Notes under the pieces: model-generated
The model's database searches: none
What the model was told of the DNA's origin: nothing
Seen by the model: only the letters and a program-made list of their open reading frames with translations
Assembly (NCBI GenBank): GCA_910576555.1
Contig: CAJTIY010000010.1
Span: 1 to 56,565, forward strand
Reading direction: 5' to 3'
Source of the DNA: an uncultured Alistipes sp.
GTDB taxonomy: Bacteria; Bacteroidota; Bacteroidia; Bacteroidales; Rikenellaceae
Length of the DNA stretch: 56,565 nt
Shown here: positions 41,483 through 50,820 of the stretch, piece by piece
How positions within the stretch are numbered: position 1 is the first letter of the stretch
How the letters are laid out: the number at the start of each line of letters is the position of its first letter
Translations under genes and position numbers: made by a program

Positions 41483-42034
41483 ATGAAAAAAGCAATCAAG
41501 CTAACCCTCGCCGTCGCTCTGATGATGAGCGCCACGTCGCTCTTCGCCCAGAAGTTCGGCCGTATCAACACGCAGGAGATCATCGTGACGATGCCCGAAA
41601 CCAAAGAGATGCAGACGAATCTCGAGGCCTATGCCAAAGATCTGGAGGCGAATATCGAGACGATCAACGTCGAGTTCAACAATAAGCTGCAGGAGTTCCA
41701 GAAGAACATGAACACCTACTCGGACGCCGTGCGCAACCTCAAGCAGAAGGAGCTGCAGGAGCTCCAGCTCCGCAGCGAGGAGTTCTCGCGTGTAGCGCAG
41801 GAGGACTACCACAAGAAGCAGAACGAGCTGCTGGCCCCGATCATCGAGAAGGCGCGCGAGGCCATCAACAAAGTGGCGGCCGCAGGCAGCTATCTGGTCA
41901 TCTTCGACACCTCGGCCGGCTCGATGGCTTACTTCGACGAGGCCGCGCTGACCGACATCGCCCCCGAAGTGCGCAAGGAGCTCGGCATCTCGGAGGAGGC
42001 TGCCGCCGCTGCGCTGAACGCCAACGGCCGATAA
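41483..42034 (+). CDS. skp: Periplasmic chaperone Skp/OmpH (second copy)
   Basis: A 183-residue paralogue of the preceding gene. Signal peptide cut near LFAQ (residue 23), then FGRINTQEIIVTMPETKEMQTNLEAYAKDLEANIETINVEFNNKLQEFQKNM, a long coiled-coil arm, and a C-terminal YLVIFDTSAGSMAYFDEAALTDIAPEVRKELGI. The YF-DEAALTDI ending is family-typical. Having two tandem skp genes behind bamA is usual in Bacteroidota. No clear terminator sits immediately downstream. Confidence 0.94.
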   Translation: MKKAIKLTLAVALMMSATSLFAQKFGRINTQEIIVTMPETKEMQTNLEAYAKDLEANIETINVEFNNKLQEFQKNMNTYSDAVRNLKQKELQELQLRSEEFSRVAQEDYHKKQNELLAPIIEKAREAINKVAAAGSYLVIFDTSAGSMAYFDEAALTDIAPEVRKELGISEEAAAAALNANGR

Positions 42035-42664
42035 GCGGATCTCCGCCGGGCGGACGCGCTCGTCGACCGCCGCTGCCATCCGATCCGCAGACAAGCGATC
42101 GGGCAGGGGGAGCCGCAGACAGCAGCTCCCCCTGCGAGCGAACGGCATCCGATGAGGAATTCCACTGCAATCCGTCGCAGAACCCGGCACCGGAGGTCGT
42201 CTGACGATTCCATCCGGCGAACGGATCGTAAGGCGGAATCATAGCCGCGGGAATTTCCCGAAGCCGGCACATCCGCAATAATTCGCCCCTGTCGCAACCG
42301 ACGCGACAGGGGCGGGTTCGTATAGGACGGAGCATGCCGGCCCGCACAGATACCGGACGACGACATCCGCCCGGCTATACTCTCTGCAACTCCGGCGCAT
42401 TAGACCCGACCGCCTCGCCGCAACTGCATCCGTAACCACACATTCACCCACACACGCAACTGCACCTGCAACCGCCTGTCCTCGCCTCGGCACCGCCCCC
42501 CCAATCGCACCTTCACCCGAAGCAGATACCCTGCGCATGCAGCAACGGTTCCCGCCGGCGCAATAAGCGAAAAAAGGGCGACGATTGTTCATTACGGCGC
42601 ATAATCGACCGCACGAAGCATCGAATCGTCCATTTATCTCTATATTTGTCGAAAACGGAAAACT
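42035..42664. other. Gene-less spacer downstream of the skp pair
   Basis: No gene or RNA is recognisable in 630 bases. It holds two hairpins: an 11-bp stem GCAGGGGGAGC/GCTCCCCCTGC (42103-42135) and a 12-bp stem CGCCCCTGTCGC/GCGACAGGGGCG (42284-42314). Neither has a plus-strand T tract. The low-complexity CA-rich tract at about 42420-42480 has no clear role. The right end carries the AraC gene promoter. Confidence 0.55.
42641..42648 (+). promoter_or_regulatory. -7 box of the AraC-family gene
   Basis: TATATTTG is an exact match, 16 bases upstream of the ATG. Confidence 0.7.
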
Positions 42665-43675
42665 ATGGAGATGCAAGATACGGAAACAGGCATCACAAGC
42701 CTTACGTTGCACGAGTTGCTGGAATCCGCACAGCCGAAAAGCGATCGGCGGCAGGGCAATTCGATGCTCCGCCGCATCATCGCAAGCAGCGGCGCGGAAC
42801 ACGCCTCGCCCCTAAAGGCCTTCCGCTTTCCCTGCCGGATCGACGCCTTCGTCCTCGGGGTCTGCACGGCCGGCGAGGCGAGCGGATCGTTCAACCTGCA
42901 GGAATACCGGCTGCAGCAGGATTCGCTCTTTCTGTTCAGCCCGCAGAACGTGCTGCAGGCCCGCTCGACGCACGGATTCCGGGCCCACGTCGTGGCGATC
43001 GACCCCGAATTCCTGCGCGGCATCAACATCGACGCCAAACAGCTCATGCCGCAGGTCATCGAATTCGCAGCGCATCCCTGCATCACGGTCACGCCACAGG
43101 AGAGCGGCATGATCCGCAACTTCATCGCGCTCATCGAGCAGGAGATCGCAGCACCCGAAAGCAGCTACACGAAGGAGATCGTCGGCAACCTCTTCTCGGC
43201 CCTGCTCCACAAGACGGGCGCCGTGTTGAGCCGCTACCTCTCGGAACACCCCGAGCTGCGCAGAAACACGCAGAGCCGCTCCGAAGAGTATTTCCGGCAG
43301 TTCATGCAGCTGCTTCAGGAGCACTTCCGGCAGGAGCGCCACGTGGGGTTCTACGCGCAGCAGCTCTGCATCACGCCCAAATACCTCACTACGCTGATCA
43401 AACGCGTGAGCGGCAAATCGGTATCGGAATGGATCGACATCGTGGTGGTGATGGAGGCGAAGACGCTGCTCAAATTTTCGGAACGGAGCATTCAGGAGAT
43501 CGCCTACGCGCTCAATTTCCCCAACCAGTCGTTCTTCGGAAGCTATTTCAAGCGCCTTACGGGCATGTCGCCGTCGCAATACCGGAATCTGAAAGAGCTG
43601 GTTCCCGCCGCGGAGCCGGACGAAACGGATACGTCCGACGCGCGGTCTGCTATGCAAGGGGGGGGGTGCCGCTGA
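42665..43675 (+). CDS. AraC-family transcriptional regulator
   Basis: A 336-residue regulator. The N-terminal part has a cupin-like sensing region (about 40-150, CRIDAFVLGVCTAGEASGSFNLQEYRL, FLFSPQNVLQ). The C-terminal DNA-binding domain at about 215-315 has two helix-turn-helix motifs (HVGFYAQQLCITPKYLTTLIKRVSGKSVSEWI and RSIQEIAYALNFPNQSFFGSYFKRLTGMSPSQYRNL). The last 20 residues are variable and include a run of nine G (43658-43666) just before the stop; gain of one G would add about 29 residues. Target genes are unknown; no gene next to it is an obvious regulon member. Confidence 0.88.
   Translation: MEMQDTETGITSLTLHELLESAQPKSDRRQGNSMLRRIIASSGAEHASPLKAFRFPCRIDAFVLGVCTAGEASGSFNLQEYRLQQDSLFLFSPQNVLQARSTHGFRAHVVAIDPEFLRGINIDAKQLMPQVIEFAAHPCITVTPQESGMIRNFIALIEQEIAAPESSYTKEIVGNLFSALLHKTGAVLSRYLSEHPELRRNTQSRSEEYFRQFMQLLQEHFRQERHVGFYAQQLCITPKYLTTLIKRVSGKSVSEWIDIVVVMEAKTLLKFSERSIQEIAYALNFPNQSFFGSYFKRLTGMSPSQYRNLKELVPAAEPDETDTSDARSAMQGGGCR
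43658..43666 (+). repeat. G9 homopolymer near the 3' end of the AraC gene
   Basis: Nine consecutive G lie in codons just before the stop. A one-base length change would alter the frame of the last residues and extend the protein. Such tracts can slip during replication. Confidence 0.6.
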
Positions 43676-43922
43676 TCCTCCGTCCGTTCGAGAAACGACG
43701 GATAGGCCCCGCCGGCACGCAAACCGGCGGGACGATCGCCGCATGCGAAATCCGGCTGTGAACGACGCAGGGCACGAAACGGCCCCGCCAGTGTACGCGA
43801 CCGAAAGAGTCGCCGCCCGAACTGCGGTCTGCGACGACGCACACCGCACGCCGGACCCGCCGACCGGCGAACGCCCCCGGTGAAAAGCGGCGCATAACGC
43901 AAATCGAATAAAAAACCCCGGA

Positions 43923-46331
43923 TCAGAAGGGATAGCCCACGCCGAAATTCAATGCCGTGTTCTTCCACCTGAAATCGTGGATCCACCGCTTGCCGACCGG
44001 GTTGTTGGGATTGTGCAGCTGAATACCCCAGTCGAGGCGCAGCACGGCGAACTTGATGTCGAAGCGGATGCCGAGACCCGTATTGAGACCGAGCTGCTTG
44101 TAGAAGCGGTCGAAATAGAAGACCGCATCGTCGGAGTACTCTTTGGGGTTGGTGCGGATGTACCAGATGTTGCCCAGATCGAAGAAGGTGGCGCCGTGGA
44201 CGATGCCCCAGATCGGGAACCGGAATTCGAGGTTGGCCTCCAGCTTCACGTCGCCCGTCTGCACGGGGAAGACGCTGTGAGGATCTGCCACCGTGCCCTG
44301 ACCGAGCGTACGGGGTGCCCAGCCGCGCATGCCGTTGCTGCCGCCGCAGTAGAACTGGCGGTCGAACGGCACCGAAGTGGAGTTGCCGTAGGCCATCGCG
44401 ACGCCTCCGTAGATGCGGCCCACCACGGCCGTGACCTCGCCGAGCATGATCTTGCGGCTGACGCTCAAGTCCGTACGGAAATACTGGGAATAGGGAATGC
44501 CGAAGATCGTGTAGTAGTCCTTACCGGGTTTCGGCTTGTAGAAAAGGTGCTCGACGCCGTCGATCAGGTTGCCCGCCGTTTCGCAGTTGAAGCGGATGCT
44601 CGTGGCATTGCCTCCGACGCGCTTCCGCTGGTTGTCGTAGCCGTAAGCGAACGACAGGCCTCCGATGAACTGCGTGCGGAAGCTCTCCAGCAGATAACGA
44701 TTGGGCGTCAGCTCCTGCTCATCGTCCGAATCGCCCTTGTCGACCATCAGAAAGGAGGTGTCGAGGTTGCTCACGTCGACCACGTTGATATCGATGGGCC
44801 GCAGCCAGAAGCTCGAATAGCGGGAGTTGGTCCATTGGTAGGCCCAGCCGGCACCCGCGAGCGTACGGCGGTAGTAGGGGCGGTCCTGAAAGTTGACCGA
44901 CACCTCGACCTTCGTCTTGGGCTGGTTGACCGAGCGGTAGCGTTTCGTGCGCCACGGCACCAGAAACCGCGGGAAGGTGAGCCCCGCCGTCACGCCGAAC
45001 TCCGTCGCCCGCTTCTTCTTGGCGTCGGGCGCCTTCATGAACTCGTAACCGGCCGAGAAGGAGATGTCCAGCGCTTCCGCGCCGCGGAAGATGTTGCGGT
45101 TCTGGTAACCCACCGAAGCCTTGAGGCCGTAGAAACTCGACGTGGTGCTCCCCTCGATATCGGCCTTGAAGCTCTGCTTGAGCGTCGGCGTGCAATAGAC
45201 GTCGCAGGTCAGGTAACCCTCCTTCGTATAGTTGGTCTGCAACGAATCGGCTCCGGCACCGATGTAGGAGACGTAGTTGGAGCTGTCGGCCGCCTGCGGC
45301 TGTTCGGTGAAGGAGATGCGGGCGCTCTTGAAATAGCCCATCGACATCAGGTCGGTGTAGGTGCGTTCGACCTGCCGGATGTCGTAGATGTAATTGGGAT
45401 AGAGCGGAATGGCCTGCCTGAGAATCCGCGGCCGGAGGTTGAGCCGCTTTTCGTAGACGATGTGCAGACCCCGGTAGTAGAGCGTGTCGAGCCGGTCGAC
45501 CAGCGTCGAGTCGGTGCGGAACTGCGCCGCGTCGTAGTCGGGGAAGATATTGATGCGGTCGATGCGGTAGACCGTGTTGTTGTCCATCACCGCACGTCCG
45601 CGGCCGTCGTACCCCTCCAGATGCTGCTTGACCACGAGCGTGAGATCGACGCGCCGGTCGCCGGCGAGCGTGTCGGCGATGTATTCGACGTTGCCCGCCG
45701 AGAAATCGTAGTAGCCCCGCTCCTTGAGGAAATCGGTGATCCGCACCCGCTCGGCATCGAGCTGCGTGATGTCGAACACCTCGCCCGGATGCAGCAGCGT
45801 GCGCGAGGTGTCGGGCAGCAGGATCTGCTCCAGAAAGGCATCACGGAACTCGTACTTCACCGACCCGATGCGGTAAGGTTCGCCCTGATGGGTGCGGTAG
45901 GTGATCAGCGCCCGCTTGCGGCGCGACACCGTGTCGACCTCGTAGGTCGCGCGCGAGGCGAAATACCCGCGCGTGTCCATGTAGACCTTCAGGTTCTCGG
46001 CGCTCTTACGCGTGAGGTTCATGTCGAGCAGCACGGGAGCCTCGCCGACGCGGCGTTTCCAGTCGTTCCACTTGTTGTGTTTCGACGAGTCGGCCTGCTC
46101 GTAAAGCCAGACGTAGAAATTGGTGCCGAGCAACCGCTTGTTGGGGGTCTGCCGCACGTACTTGGACAGCTCCGATGCGGTGATTCGCTCGCGGCGGGGA
46201 ACGCTCTTGTCGTCCTCGATCTTCACGCGCTGCACCAGATAGGCATCCTCGGGCAGGTGGCGCGTGACGCTGCACGCCGCACCCAGCAGGCACAGCGCGA
46301 AGGCAAGCGATATGCGACCCGCCCTCCGCAC
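43923..46331 (-). CDS. tamL: TamL-type lipoprotein, Omp85 superfamily
   Basis: An 802-residue outer-membrane protein of the TamA/BamA superfamily with a lipoprotein signal peptide (lipobox LGAAC, Cys20), the form called TamL in Bacteroidota. POTRA-like modules are visible (YRIGSVKYEFRDAFLE, VYRIDRINIFPDYDAAQ). The C-terminal barrel contains the superfamily loop motif GGSNGMRGWAPRTLG and ends VGYPF. It is proposed to work with TamB in envelope assembly. The gene begins 4 bases after the nitroreductase stop, the third gene of the dapF unit. Confidence 0.9.
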   Translation of the reverse strand: MRRAGRISLAFALCLLGAACSVTRHLPEDAYLVQRVKIEDDKSVPRRERITASELSKYVRQTPNKRLLGTNFYVWLYEQADSSKHNKWNDWKRRVGEAPVLLDMNLTRKSAENLKVYMDTRGYFASRATYEVDTVSRRKRALITYRTHQGEPYRIGSVKYEFRDAFLEQILLPDTSRTLLHPGEVFDITQLDAERVRITDFLKERGYYDFSAGNVEYIADTLAGDRRVDLTLVVKQHLEGYDGRGRAVMDNNTVYRIDRINIFPDYDAAQFRTDSTLVDRLDTLYYRGLHIVYEKRLNLRPRILRQAIPLYPNYIYDIRQVERTYTDLMSMGYFKSARISFTEQPQAADSSNYVSYIGAGADSLQTNYTKEGYLTCDVYCTPTLKQSFKADIEGSTTSSFYGLKASVGYQNRNIFRGAEALDISFSAGYEFMKAPDAKKKRATEFGVTAGLTFPRFLVPWRTKRYRSVNQPKTKVEVSVNFQDRPYYRRTLAGAGWAYQWTNSRYSSFWLRPIDINVVDVSNLDTSFLMVDKGDSDDEQELTPNRYLLESFRTQFIGGLSFAYGYDNQRKRVGGNATSIRFNCETAGNLIDGVEHLFYKPKPGKDYYTIFGIPYSQYFRTDLSVSRKIMLGEVTAVVGRIYGGVAMAYGNSTSVPFDRQFYCGGSNGMRGWAPRTLGQGTVADPHSVFPVQTGDVKLEANLEFRFPIWGIVHGATFFDLGNIWYIRTNPKEYSDDAVFYFDRFYKQLGLNTGLGIRFDIKFAVLRLDWGIQLHNPNNPVGKRWIHDFRWKNTALNFGVGYPF

Positions 46332-46335
46332 GGCA

Positions 46336-47082
46336 TCACTGGTTGAAGAACCCCTTCTCCTTGAGGAGTTCGAAATAGGCCTTCGAGACGGCCAGATTGT
46401 CCTTACGCACGTAACGCCGCTGCGTGAAGATCTGCGCGAGGTTGGGCAGGCCGTTCTCCGCGAGCAGCCGCTTGGTGAGGTCGGACTCCTCGCGCTCGGC
46501 CCACAGTTCGTCGATCTCGGCCGCCGTGTAGTCGGTATACTTCTCGTAGTGGACGACGGCCTCGAGCGGCAGGCGGTCGGCGAGCTCGGGCGTCTCGTCG
46601 GGGTAACCCACCACGATGGTCGTGAGGGGCACCACCCCCTTCGGGAGGGCGAGGATGCGGGCTATGTCGCCCGCCGTGTAGAGCGTCGTGCCGAGGTAGC
46701 AGATGCCCAGCCCCTGCATCTCGGCCGCGATGCAGAGATTCTGGGCCGCCAGCAGCGCATCGGTCGCGGCGTTGACGAACCACTCGAAGTTATCGTAGGC
46801 CGGATCGGCATCGCGCTGCGCGCACCACATCGAAAAGCGGTGCACGTCGGCGCAGACCGTCACCACGCAGGGCGCCTCGGTGACCATCGGCTGGTTGAAA
46901 TGGCAGGGCGCCAGCGCGGCGCGCAGCGCGGCATCGCGCGTCACGACGAGCGAGTAGAGCTGCATGTTGCCGCAGGTCGAAGCACGCGAGGCGGCTTCGA
47001 GCAGTTCGCGCAACGTCTCCTCGGGAATCGGCGTCGGGCGGAATTTACGGATCGAGCGATGCTTGAGCAGCACGTTTTTCAT
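46336..47082 (-). CDS. Nitroreductase-family flavoprotein
   Basis: A 248-residue FMN-dependent oxidoreductase similar to NfsA-type nitroreductases. Signatures: HRSIRKFRPTPIPEETLRELLEAASRASTCGNMQLYSLVV at 8-47 (FMN binding), CYLGTTLYTAGDIARIL in the middle and VPLTTIVVGYPDE near 160. The physiological substrate is unknown. It lies between dapF (22 bases upstream) and tamL (4 bases downstream), so the three are co-transcribed although functions differ. Confidence 0.88.
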   Translation of the reverse strand: MKNVLLKHRSIRKFRPTPIPEETLRELLEAASRASTCGNMQLYSLVVTRDAALRAALAPCHFNQPMVTEAPCVVTVCADVHRFSMWCAQRDADPAYDNFEWFVNAATDALLAAQNLCIAAEMQGLGICYLGTTLYTAGDIARILALPKGVVPLTTIVVGYPDETPELADRLPLEAVVHYEKYTDYTAAEIDELWAEREESDLTKRLLAENGLPNLAQIFTQRRYVRKDNLAVSKAYFELLKEKGFFNQ

Positions 47083-47104
47083 CTGTCGGTCAATTTGGTT
47101 TACG

Positions 47105-48076
47105 TTATTCGGTTTCGTTCATTCGTCGCAGGAAGGCATCGTATGCCGCAATCTCCTCCGCACGGGGTACCGGCGCTCCGCACAGCGTCGCTTCGCCCGT
47201 CCGGGGATCGATCGCCGCCCGGGCGTCGGCCTCGAAGGTGGCGTTGCCGGTCAGCCTCGTGCGCAGCCCTTCGGCGCCCCGACGGCAGAGGCTGCGCACC
47301 ATGCCGCCGGCATTGCGCACCTCGATCGGCTCGTCCCAGCGGCAGCGACCCGCAAGGCAGGCCGCCGTGCTGCTCGCGGTCATCGCCGTGCCGCACGAGG
47401 CGGTGATCCCCGCACCGCGCTCGAAGGTCGCCACGTAGATGCGCTGCGGCCCGCAGACACGGTAGAGGCTCACGTTGACCCCGCGGGGAAAAAGCCCCCC
47501 GAGCTCCGTCACCCGCTCGCCCAGACGCCGCAACGCCCCGCGGTCGATCGCATCGACCGCCGCTGCGATGTGCGGATTGCCCGGATTGAGGTAGGTGAAC
47601 CGCAGCCGGTCGTCGAGCTCCGGCAGCAGCCGGTCGACGAACCCGCCCTCGGGCACCTCGCCGCAAAAGTCGGACGACCGCAGCCGCAGGGGAATCTCCA
47701 CGCCGAAGGTGGGGATATCGCCGAAAAGCGGCGCTTCGCACACCACCTCGTAGGGCCGGCCGCCGGAGTGCAGCACGAAGCGCTCGGCTGCGACATAGCT
47801 CCGCGCCAGCCGGGCCACGCAGCGGATGCCGTTACCGCACATCTCGGCTTCGGAGCCGTCGGGGTTGAACATCCGCATGCCGTAACCGTCGACGTTGCGG
47901 ACCAGCAGCAACAATCCGTCCAAACCGCCGCACGCGCTGCACAACGAGCGCGCGAGCACGGCCTTGTCGGCTGCGTCCGCAACCGCGGCGAAGCGCACGG
48001 CGTCGATCAGCGCGAAGCGGTTGCCCGAGCCGTGGCAGAGGGTCAGGGCGAAGATGCCGGAATTTTCAGCGGTCAT
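47105..48076 (-). CDS. dapF: Diaminopimelate epimerase
   Basis: Converts LL- to meso-diaminopimelate for lysine and peptidoglycan synthesis. The 323 residues contain both catalytic cysteines: Cys80 in SEAEMCGNGIRC and Cys228 in GAGITASCGTAM. The N-terminal HGSGNRFALIDA and FNPDGSEAEMCGNG blocks are family-typical. The protein is longer than the usual 265-280 residues, with extra sequence in the first domain and around residues 250-280. ATG 48076 gives the standard N-terminus; the upstream open frame is unrelated. Confidence 0.93.
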   Translation of the reverse strand: MTAENSGIFALTLCHGSGNRFALIDAVRFAAVADAADKAVLARSLCSACGGLDGLLLLVRNVDGYGMRMFNPDGSEAEMCGNGIRCVARLARSYVAAERFVLHSGGRPYEVVCEAPLFGDIPTFGVEIPLRLRSSDFCGEVPEGGFVDRLLPELDDRLRFTYLNPGNPHIAAAVDAIDRGALRRLGERVTELGGLFPRGVNVSLYRVCGPQRIYVATFERGAGITASCGTAMTASSTAACLAGRCRWDEPIEVRNAGGMVRSLCRRGAEGLRTRLTGNATFEADARAAIDPRTGEATLCGAPVPRAEEIAAYDAFLRRMNETE

Positions 48077-48470
48077 ACGTTCGGTAAATCGTCGATTTGC
48101 AAAGAGGTCCGACCTCCCTTCTGCCGTACGCTGCGCCCCGGATACGCTCCGGAACGCCGCTCCGCACGGGAGCGGAAACGAGGTCCTAATTCCGGTCAAA
48201 AGTACGAATAAAATGCCGACTCCACAAGTCGAAACGGCGCAATAACCGCTTCGAAAAGGCGCCGGCAGGTCGGGGAGGGTGCATTTTTTCCGGAGTCCGG
48301 CATACGGAATCGCGAAAAAATGACTAAAATTGTGCGGACCGAACACAACCGAATCCGTTTTTCGCCATGAAAACACCCGAAGACGGCCGGCCGCACGCCG
48401 GGACGGAATTTACTCCGTGCCAAACGACACCGAGACAGACGGTGCGCGCACACGGACCTTACGAACGATT
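48077..48470. other. Divergent spacer dapF / alpha-beta hydrolase
   Basis: No gene is seen in this divergent spacer. The minus-strand promoter of the dapF unit lies at 48197-48228, leaving a leader of about 120 bases. A weak plus-strand -7 candidate TAAAATTG (48325-48332) could serve the hydrolase. Confidence 0.55.
48197..48228 (-). promoter_or_regulatory. Promoter of the dapF-nitroreductase-tamL unit
   Basis: On the minus strand a -7 box TACTTTTG (48197-48204, exact) lies 20 bases from CTTG (48225-48228), a near-match to the -33 TTTG. Confidence 0.7.
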
Positions 48471-49271
48471 ATGACCGAAAAATTCATCATGGCGGGCTCG
48501 ACCGCCCTGCACGTCTGCGACTCGCAGACCGGAGACCGTTGCGTCGTGCTGCTGCACGGCTACCTCGAATCGCTGCTCGTCTGGGACGACTTCGTACCCT
48601 ATCTCTACAAGGAGGTGCGCGTCGTGACACTCGACCTGCCGGGACACGGCATCTCGATGGTGACGGGCGAGACCCACACGATGGAGTTCCTCGCCGACAC
48701 GGTGGCCGCGGGACTGCGGGCGCTGGGCATCGAACGCTGCACGCTCGTCGGCCACTCGATGGGCGGCTACGTGGCGCTGGCCTTCGCCGAGCGGCATGCC
48801 GAGATGCTCGACGGCGTGGTGCTGTTGAGCTCCACCCCCTATGCCGACACGCCCGAGAAGGCGGAGAACCGCCGCCGCGAAATCGCACTGATCCGTGCCG
48901 GCAAGAAGGAGCTGCTGACCCATACGGCCCCGGCGGCCGGCTTCGCCGCGGAGAACCGCGCGCGGATGAAGGAGGCGATCGAGGAGCTCGGCGAGCAGAT
49001 CTTCGTCACGGAGGACGAAGGAATCGTGGCGCTGCTCAACGGCATGATCGCCCGTCCCGACCGCAGCGAGCTGCTCCGCACGACGTCGGTCCCCGTGCTC
49101 TTCATCCTCGGCTGCAAGGACGACTACATCCCCGCGGCGACCGCCGACCGCATGATCGCCGAGCACCCCGCGGCCCGTGTCGTACGGCTCGAACACGCGG
49201 GGCACATGGGCTTCCTCGAGGAGCCCGAGACCACCGCCCGGGCGATCCTCGACTTCGCAAAAAAAGCGTAG
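48471..49271 (+). CDS. Alpha/beta-fold hydrolase
   Basis: A 266-residue alpha/beta hydrolase. The oxyanion region VVLLHGYLES, the nucleophile elbow GHSMGG with Ser96, the acid in LGCKDDYIP (Asp217 or 218) and the catalytic His245 in EHAGHMGFLEEP are present. Substrate is unknown; related proteins hydrolyse esters or other acyl compounds. The start MTEKFIMAGS is chosen because the fold begins there. A strong terminator follows, so it is a single gene. Confidence 0.9.
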   Translation: MTEKFIMAGSTALHVCDSQTGDRCVVLLHGYLESLLVWDDFVPYLYKEVRVVTLDLPGHGISMVTGETHTMEFLADTVAAGLRALGIERCTLVGHSMGGYVALAFAERHAEMLDGVVLLSSTPYADTPEKAENRRREIALIRAGKKELLTHTAPAAGFAAENRARMKEAIEELGEQIFVTEDEGIVALLNGMIARPDRSELLRTTSVPVLFILGCKDDYIPAATADRMIAEHPAARVVRLEHAGHMGFLEEPETTARAILDFAKKA

Positions 49272-49459
49272 GCAGCGCTCCGGGGCGGCAGCACGGCCGG
49301 TCGCAAGGCGCACGCACCGCAGCCGGACGGCCGCCACGGCTTCCCTCGCAGACACACAGGAACCGCACAGCTGCCCCGACTTCCGTCCAGACACGCGCAG
49401 GAACCGCACGCGCCGACCCCGGCAACGGCTGCGCCGCCCTCCTCGCCCTTCCGATACGA

Positions 49460-49490
49460 GCGGCTCCGCCGCGGCGGAGCCGCTTTTTTT
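49460..49490 (+). terminator. Terminator of the alpha/beta hydrolase gene
   Basis: A 10-bp stem GCGGCTCCGC/GCGGAGCCGC with loop CGCG is followed by seven T. It lies about 190 bases past the stop, with nothing recognisable between. Confidence 0.88.
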
Positions 49491-49523
49491 CGGCCGGCCG
49501 CGCGTCGCTTCCGAAATAATCGT

Positions 49524-49531
49524 TATCTTTG
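49524..49531 (+). promoter_or_regulatory. -7 box of the B12 uptake operon
   Basis: TATCTTTG is an exact TAnnTTTG match directly before the riboswitch. Confidence 0.75.
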
Positions 49532-49537
49532 CACAGT

Positions 49538-49725
49538 CACGGTGTCCCCCGCCGGCGTGCACGACGCGCCGCAGGGACCGAAAGGGAATCCGGTGCGAAT
49601 CCGGAACAGTACCCGCTGCTGTGAGTCGGTCGTTCCCGCGGGAACGAAACTCCCTCGCCGTAAGCCACTGGTCGCACGACCGGGAAGGCGCGGGCGGAGC
49701 CGACAAGTCAGAAGACCTGCCGCGA
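49538..49725 (+). promoter_or_regulatory. Cobalamin riboswitch
   Basis: The conserved cobalamin-sensing core is plain: AAAGGGAATCCGGTGCGAAT (49581-49600), the CAGTACCCGCTGCTGTGAG segment (49607-49625), the B12-box GCCACTG (49664-49670), GGGAAGGC (49682-49689) and GACAAGTCAGAAGACCTGCC (49702-49721). A downstream inverted repeat, TCGGGCGGG (49750-49758) with CCCGCCCGA (49812-49820), may form the expression platform; the T tract after it is weak, so control of translation or a long-range switch is possible. Cobalamin binding would be expected to repress the three genes downstream. Confidence 0.95.
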
Positions 49726-49923
49726 CGACGAGATCGGTGCCTGCGGGGTTCGGGCGGGATCGGAATGCCGGCCGTGTGCCGGTCCGACACCCTTCATCCC
49801 GCCGGCGCAGCCCCGCCCGACGGGATTTTCCGTATCGGCCGCACCCGCCGCCGGTCCTCCCCCCGCGCAGCTCCGCATCCCGTCCGCCGCGACCGTCGAC
49901 CGGATTTTACACCAGAACACGCC

Positions 49924-50817
49924 ATGCAAAAAACCTTCCGCCTGCTGCTCGCGGCGCTCCTGCCGCTCGGCGCCTGCAACACCGACGAGGACCTCATCGG
50001 TTCCGAATCGCAACCCAACGCCTTCACCGTCGTGGAGTGGACCCCGGCTCCCGGGCAGTTCATCGGCGAGAACGACTACGCGGGCCCCGACGGCGTCGTG
50101 ACAGCCGCGTCGGCCGCCGCATGGGCGCAGAAACGGCTCGAGGCGCACCAGTACGTATCGCTCGGCGGCTTCGGCGGCAGCATCACGGTACGTTTCGCGC
50201 ATCCGATCGCCGCAGGCAGCTCGGGTTACGACTTCGCGATCCGCGGCAACGCCATCGATACGAGCAACGAGCCCGGCATCGTGTGGGTCATGACCGACCG
50301 CAACGGCAACGGCCGCCCCGACGACACATGGTACGAACTCCGCGGCAGCGAGACGGGTAAGACGACCACCTTCGCCGACTACGAGGTGACCTACTACCGT
50401 CCCGACGCCCCGCAGAGCGACGTGCGCTGGACCGACAACCGCGGCGGCGAGGGACGCATCGAATACCTGCCCCACCACCATCGGCAGGATTCCTACTACC
50501 CCGCGTGGATCGAGGCGGATCGCTATACGCTGAAGGGCACGCGGCTCGAAGCGCACAACCGCTACGACGAAGGGAAAAAACAGTGGGTGAACTACCCCTA
50601 CGACTGGGGCTACGTCGACAATGCGGGCAGCGACCTGATCGACGGCATCGCCGTAGGGTTCCGCATCGCCAACGCCATCGATGCGTTGGGCGCACCCGTG
50701 CGGCTCGAATCGATCGACTTCATCCGGGTGCAGACCGGCGTCAACTTCCAGAGCGCGGGCAACATCGGCGAGGTATCGACCGAAGTGTGCAGCTTCGAGG
50801 ACCTCACGCGACACTGA
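49924..50817 (+). CDS. Surface lipoprotein of the B12 operon, function unknown
   Basis: A 297-residue lipoprotein with lipobox LGAC (Cys18). The mature part has VSLGGFGGSITVRFAHPI, then a conserved FAIRGNAIDTSNEPGIVWVMTDRNGNGRPDDTWYELRGSE block, whose DRNGNGRPDD loop looks like a calcium site, then DWGYVDNAGSDLIDGIAVGFRIANAIDALG and the C-terminal NFQSAGNIGEVSTEVCSFEDL. Sequences of this kind are known as uncharacterised cell-surface proteins in Bacteroidota. It is the first gene after the riboswitch, so B12 or cobamide capture is inferred, not shown. The next gene begins 3 bases after its stop. Confidence 0.75.
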   Translation: MQKTFRLLLAALLPLGACNTDEDLIGSESQPNAFTVVEWTPAPGQFIGENDYAGPDGVVTAASAAAWAQKRLEAHQYVSLGGFGGSITVRFAHPIAAGSSGYDFAIRGNAIDTSNEPGIVWVMTDRNGNGRPDDTWYELRGSETGKTTTFADYEVTYYRPDAPQSDVRWTDNRGGEGRIEYLPHHHRQDSYYPAWIEADRYTLKGTRLEAHNRYDEGKKQWVNYPYDWGYVDNAGSDLIDGIAVGFRIANAIDALGAPVRLESIDFIRVQTGVNFQSAGNIGEVSTEVCSFEDLTRH

Positions 50818-50820
50818 CCG

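Noticed and set aside
42420..42480. CA-rich short repeats as a possible CRISPR or tandem array
   Set aside because: There is no regular repeat-spacer pattern and no cas genes; it is low-complexity sequence.
43977..46346. Long plus-strand open frame antisense to tamL
   Set aside because: It is a mirror of the tamL coding frame, with repetitive Val/Glu/Arg/Ala composition.
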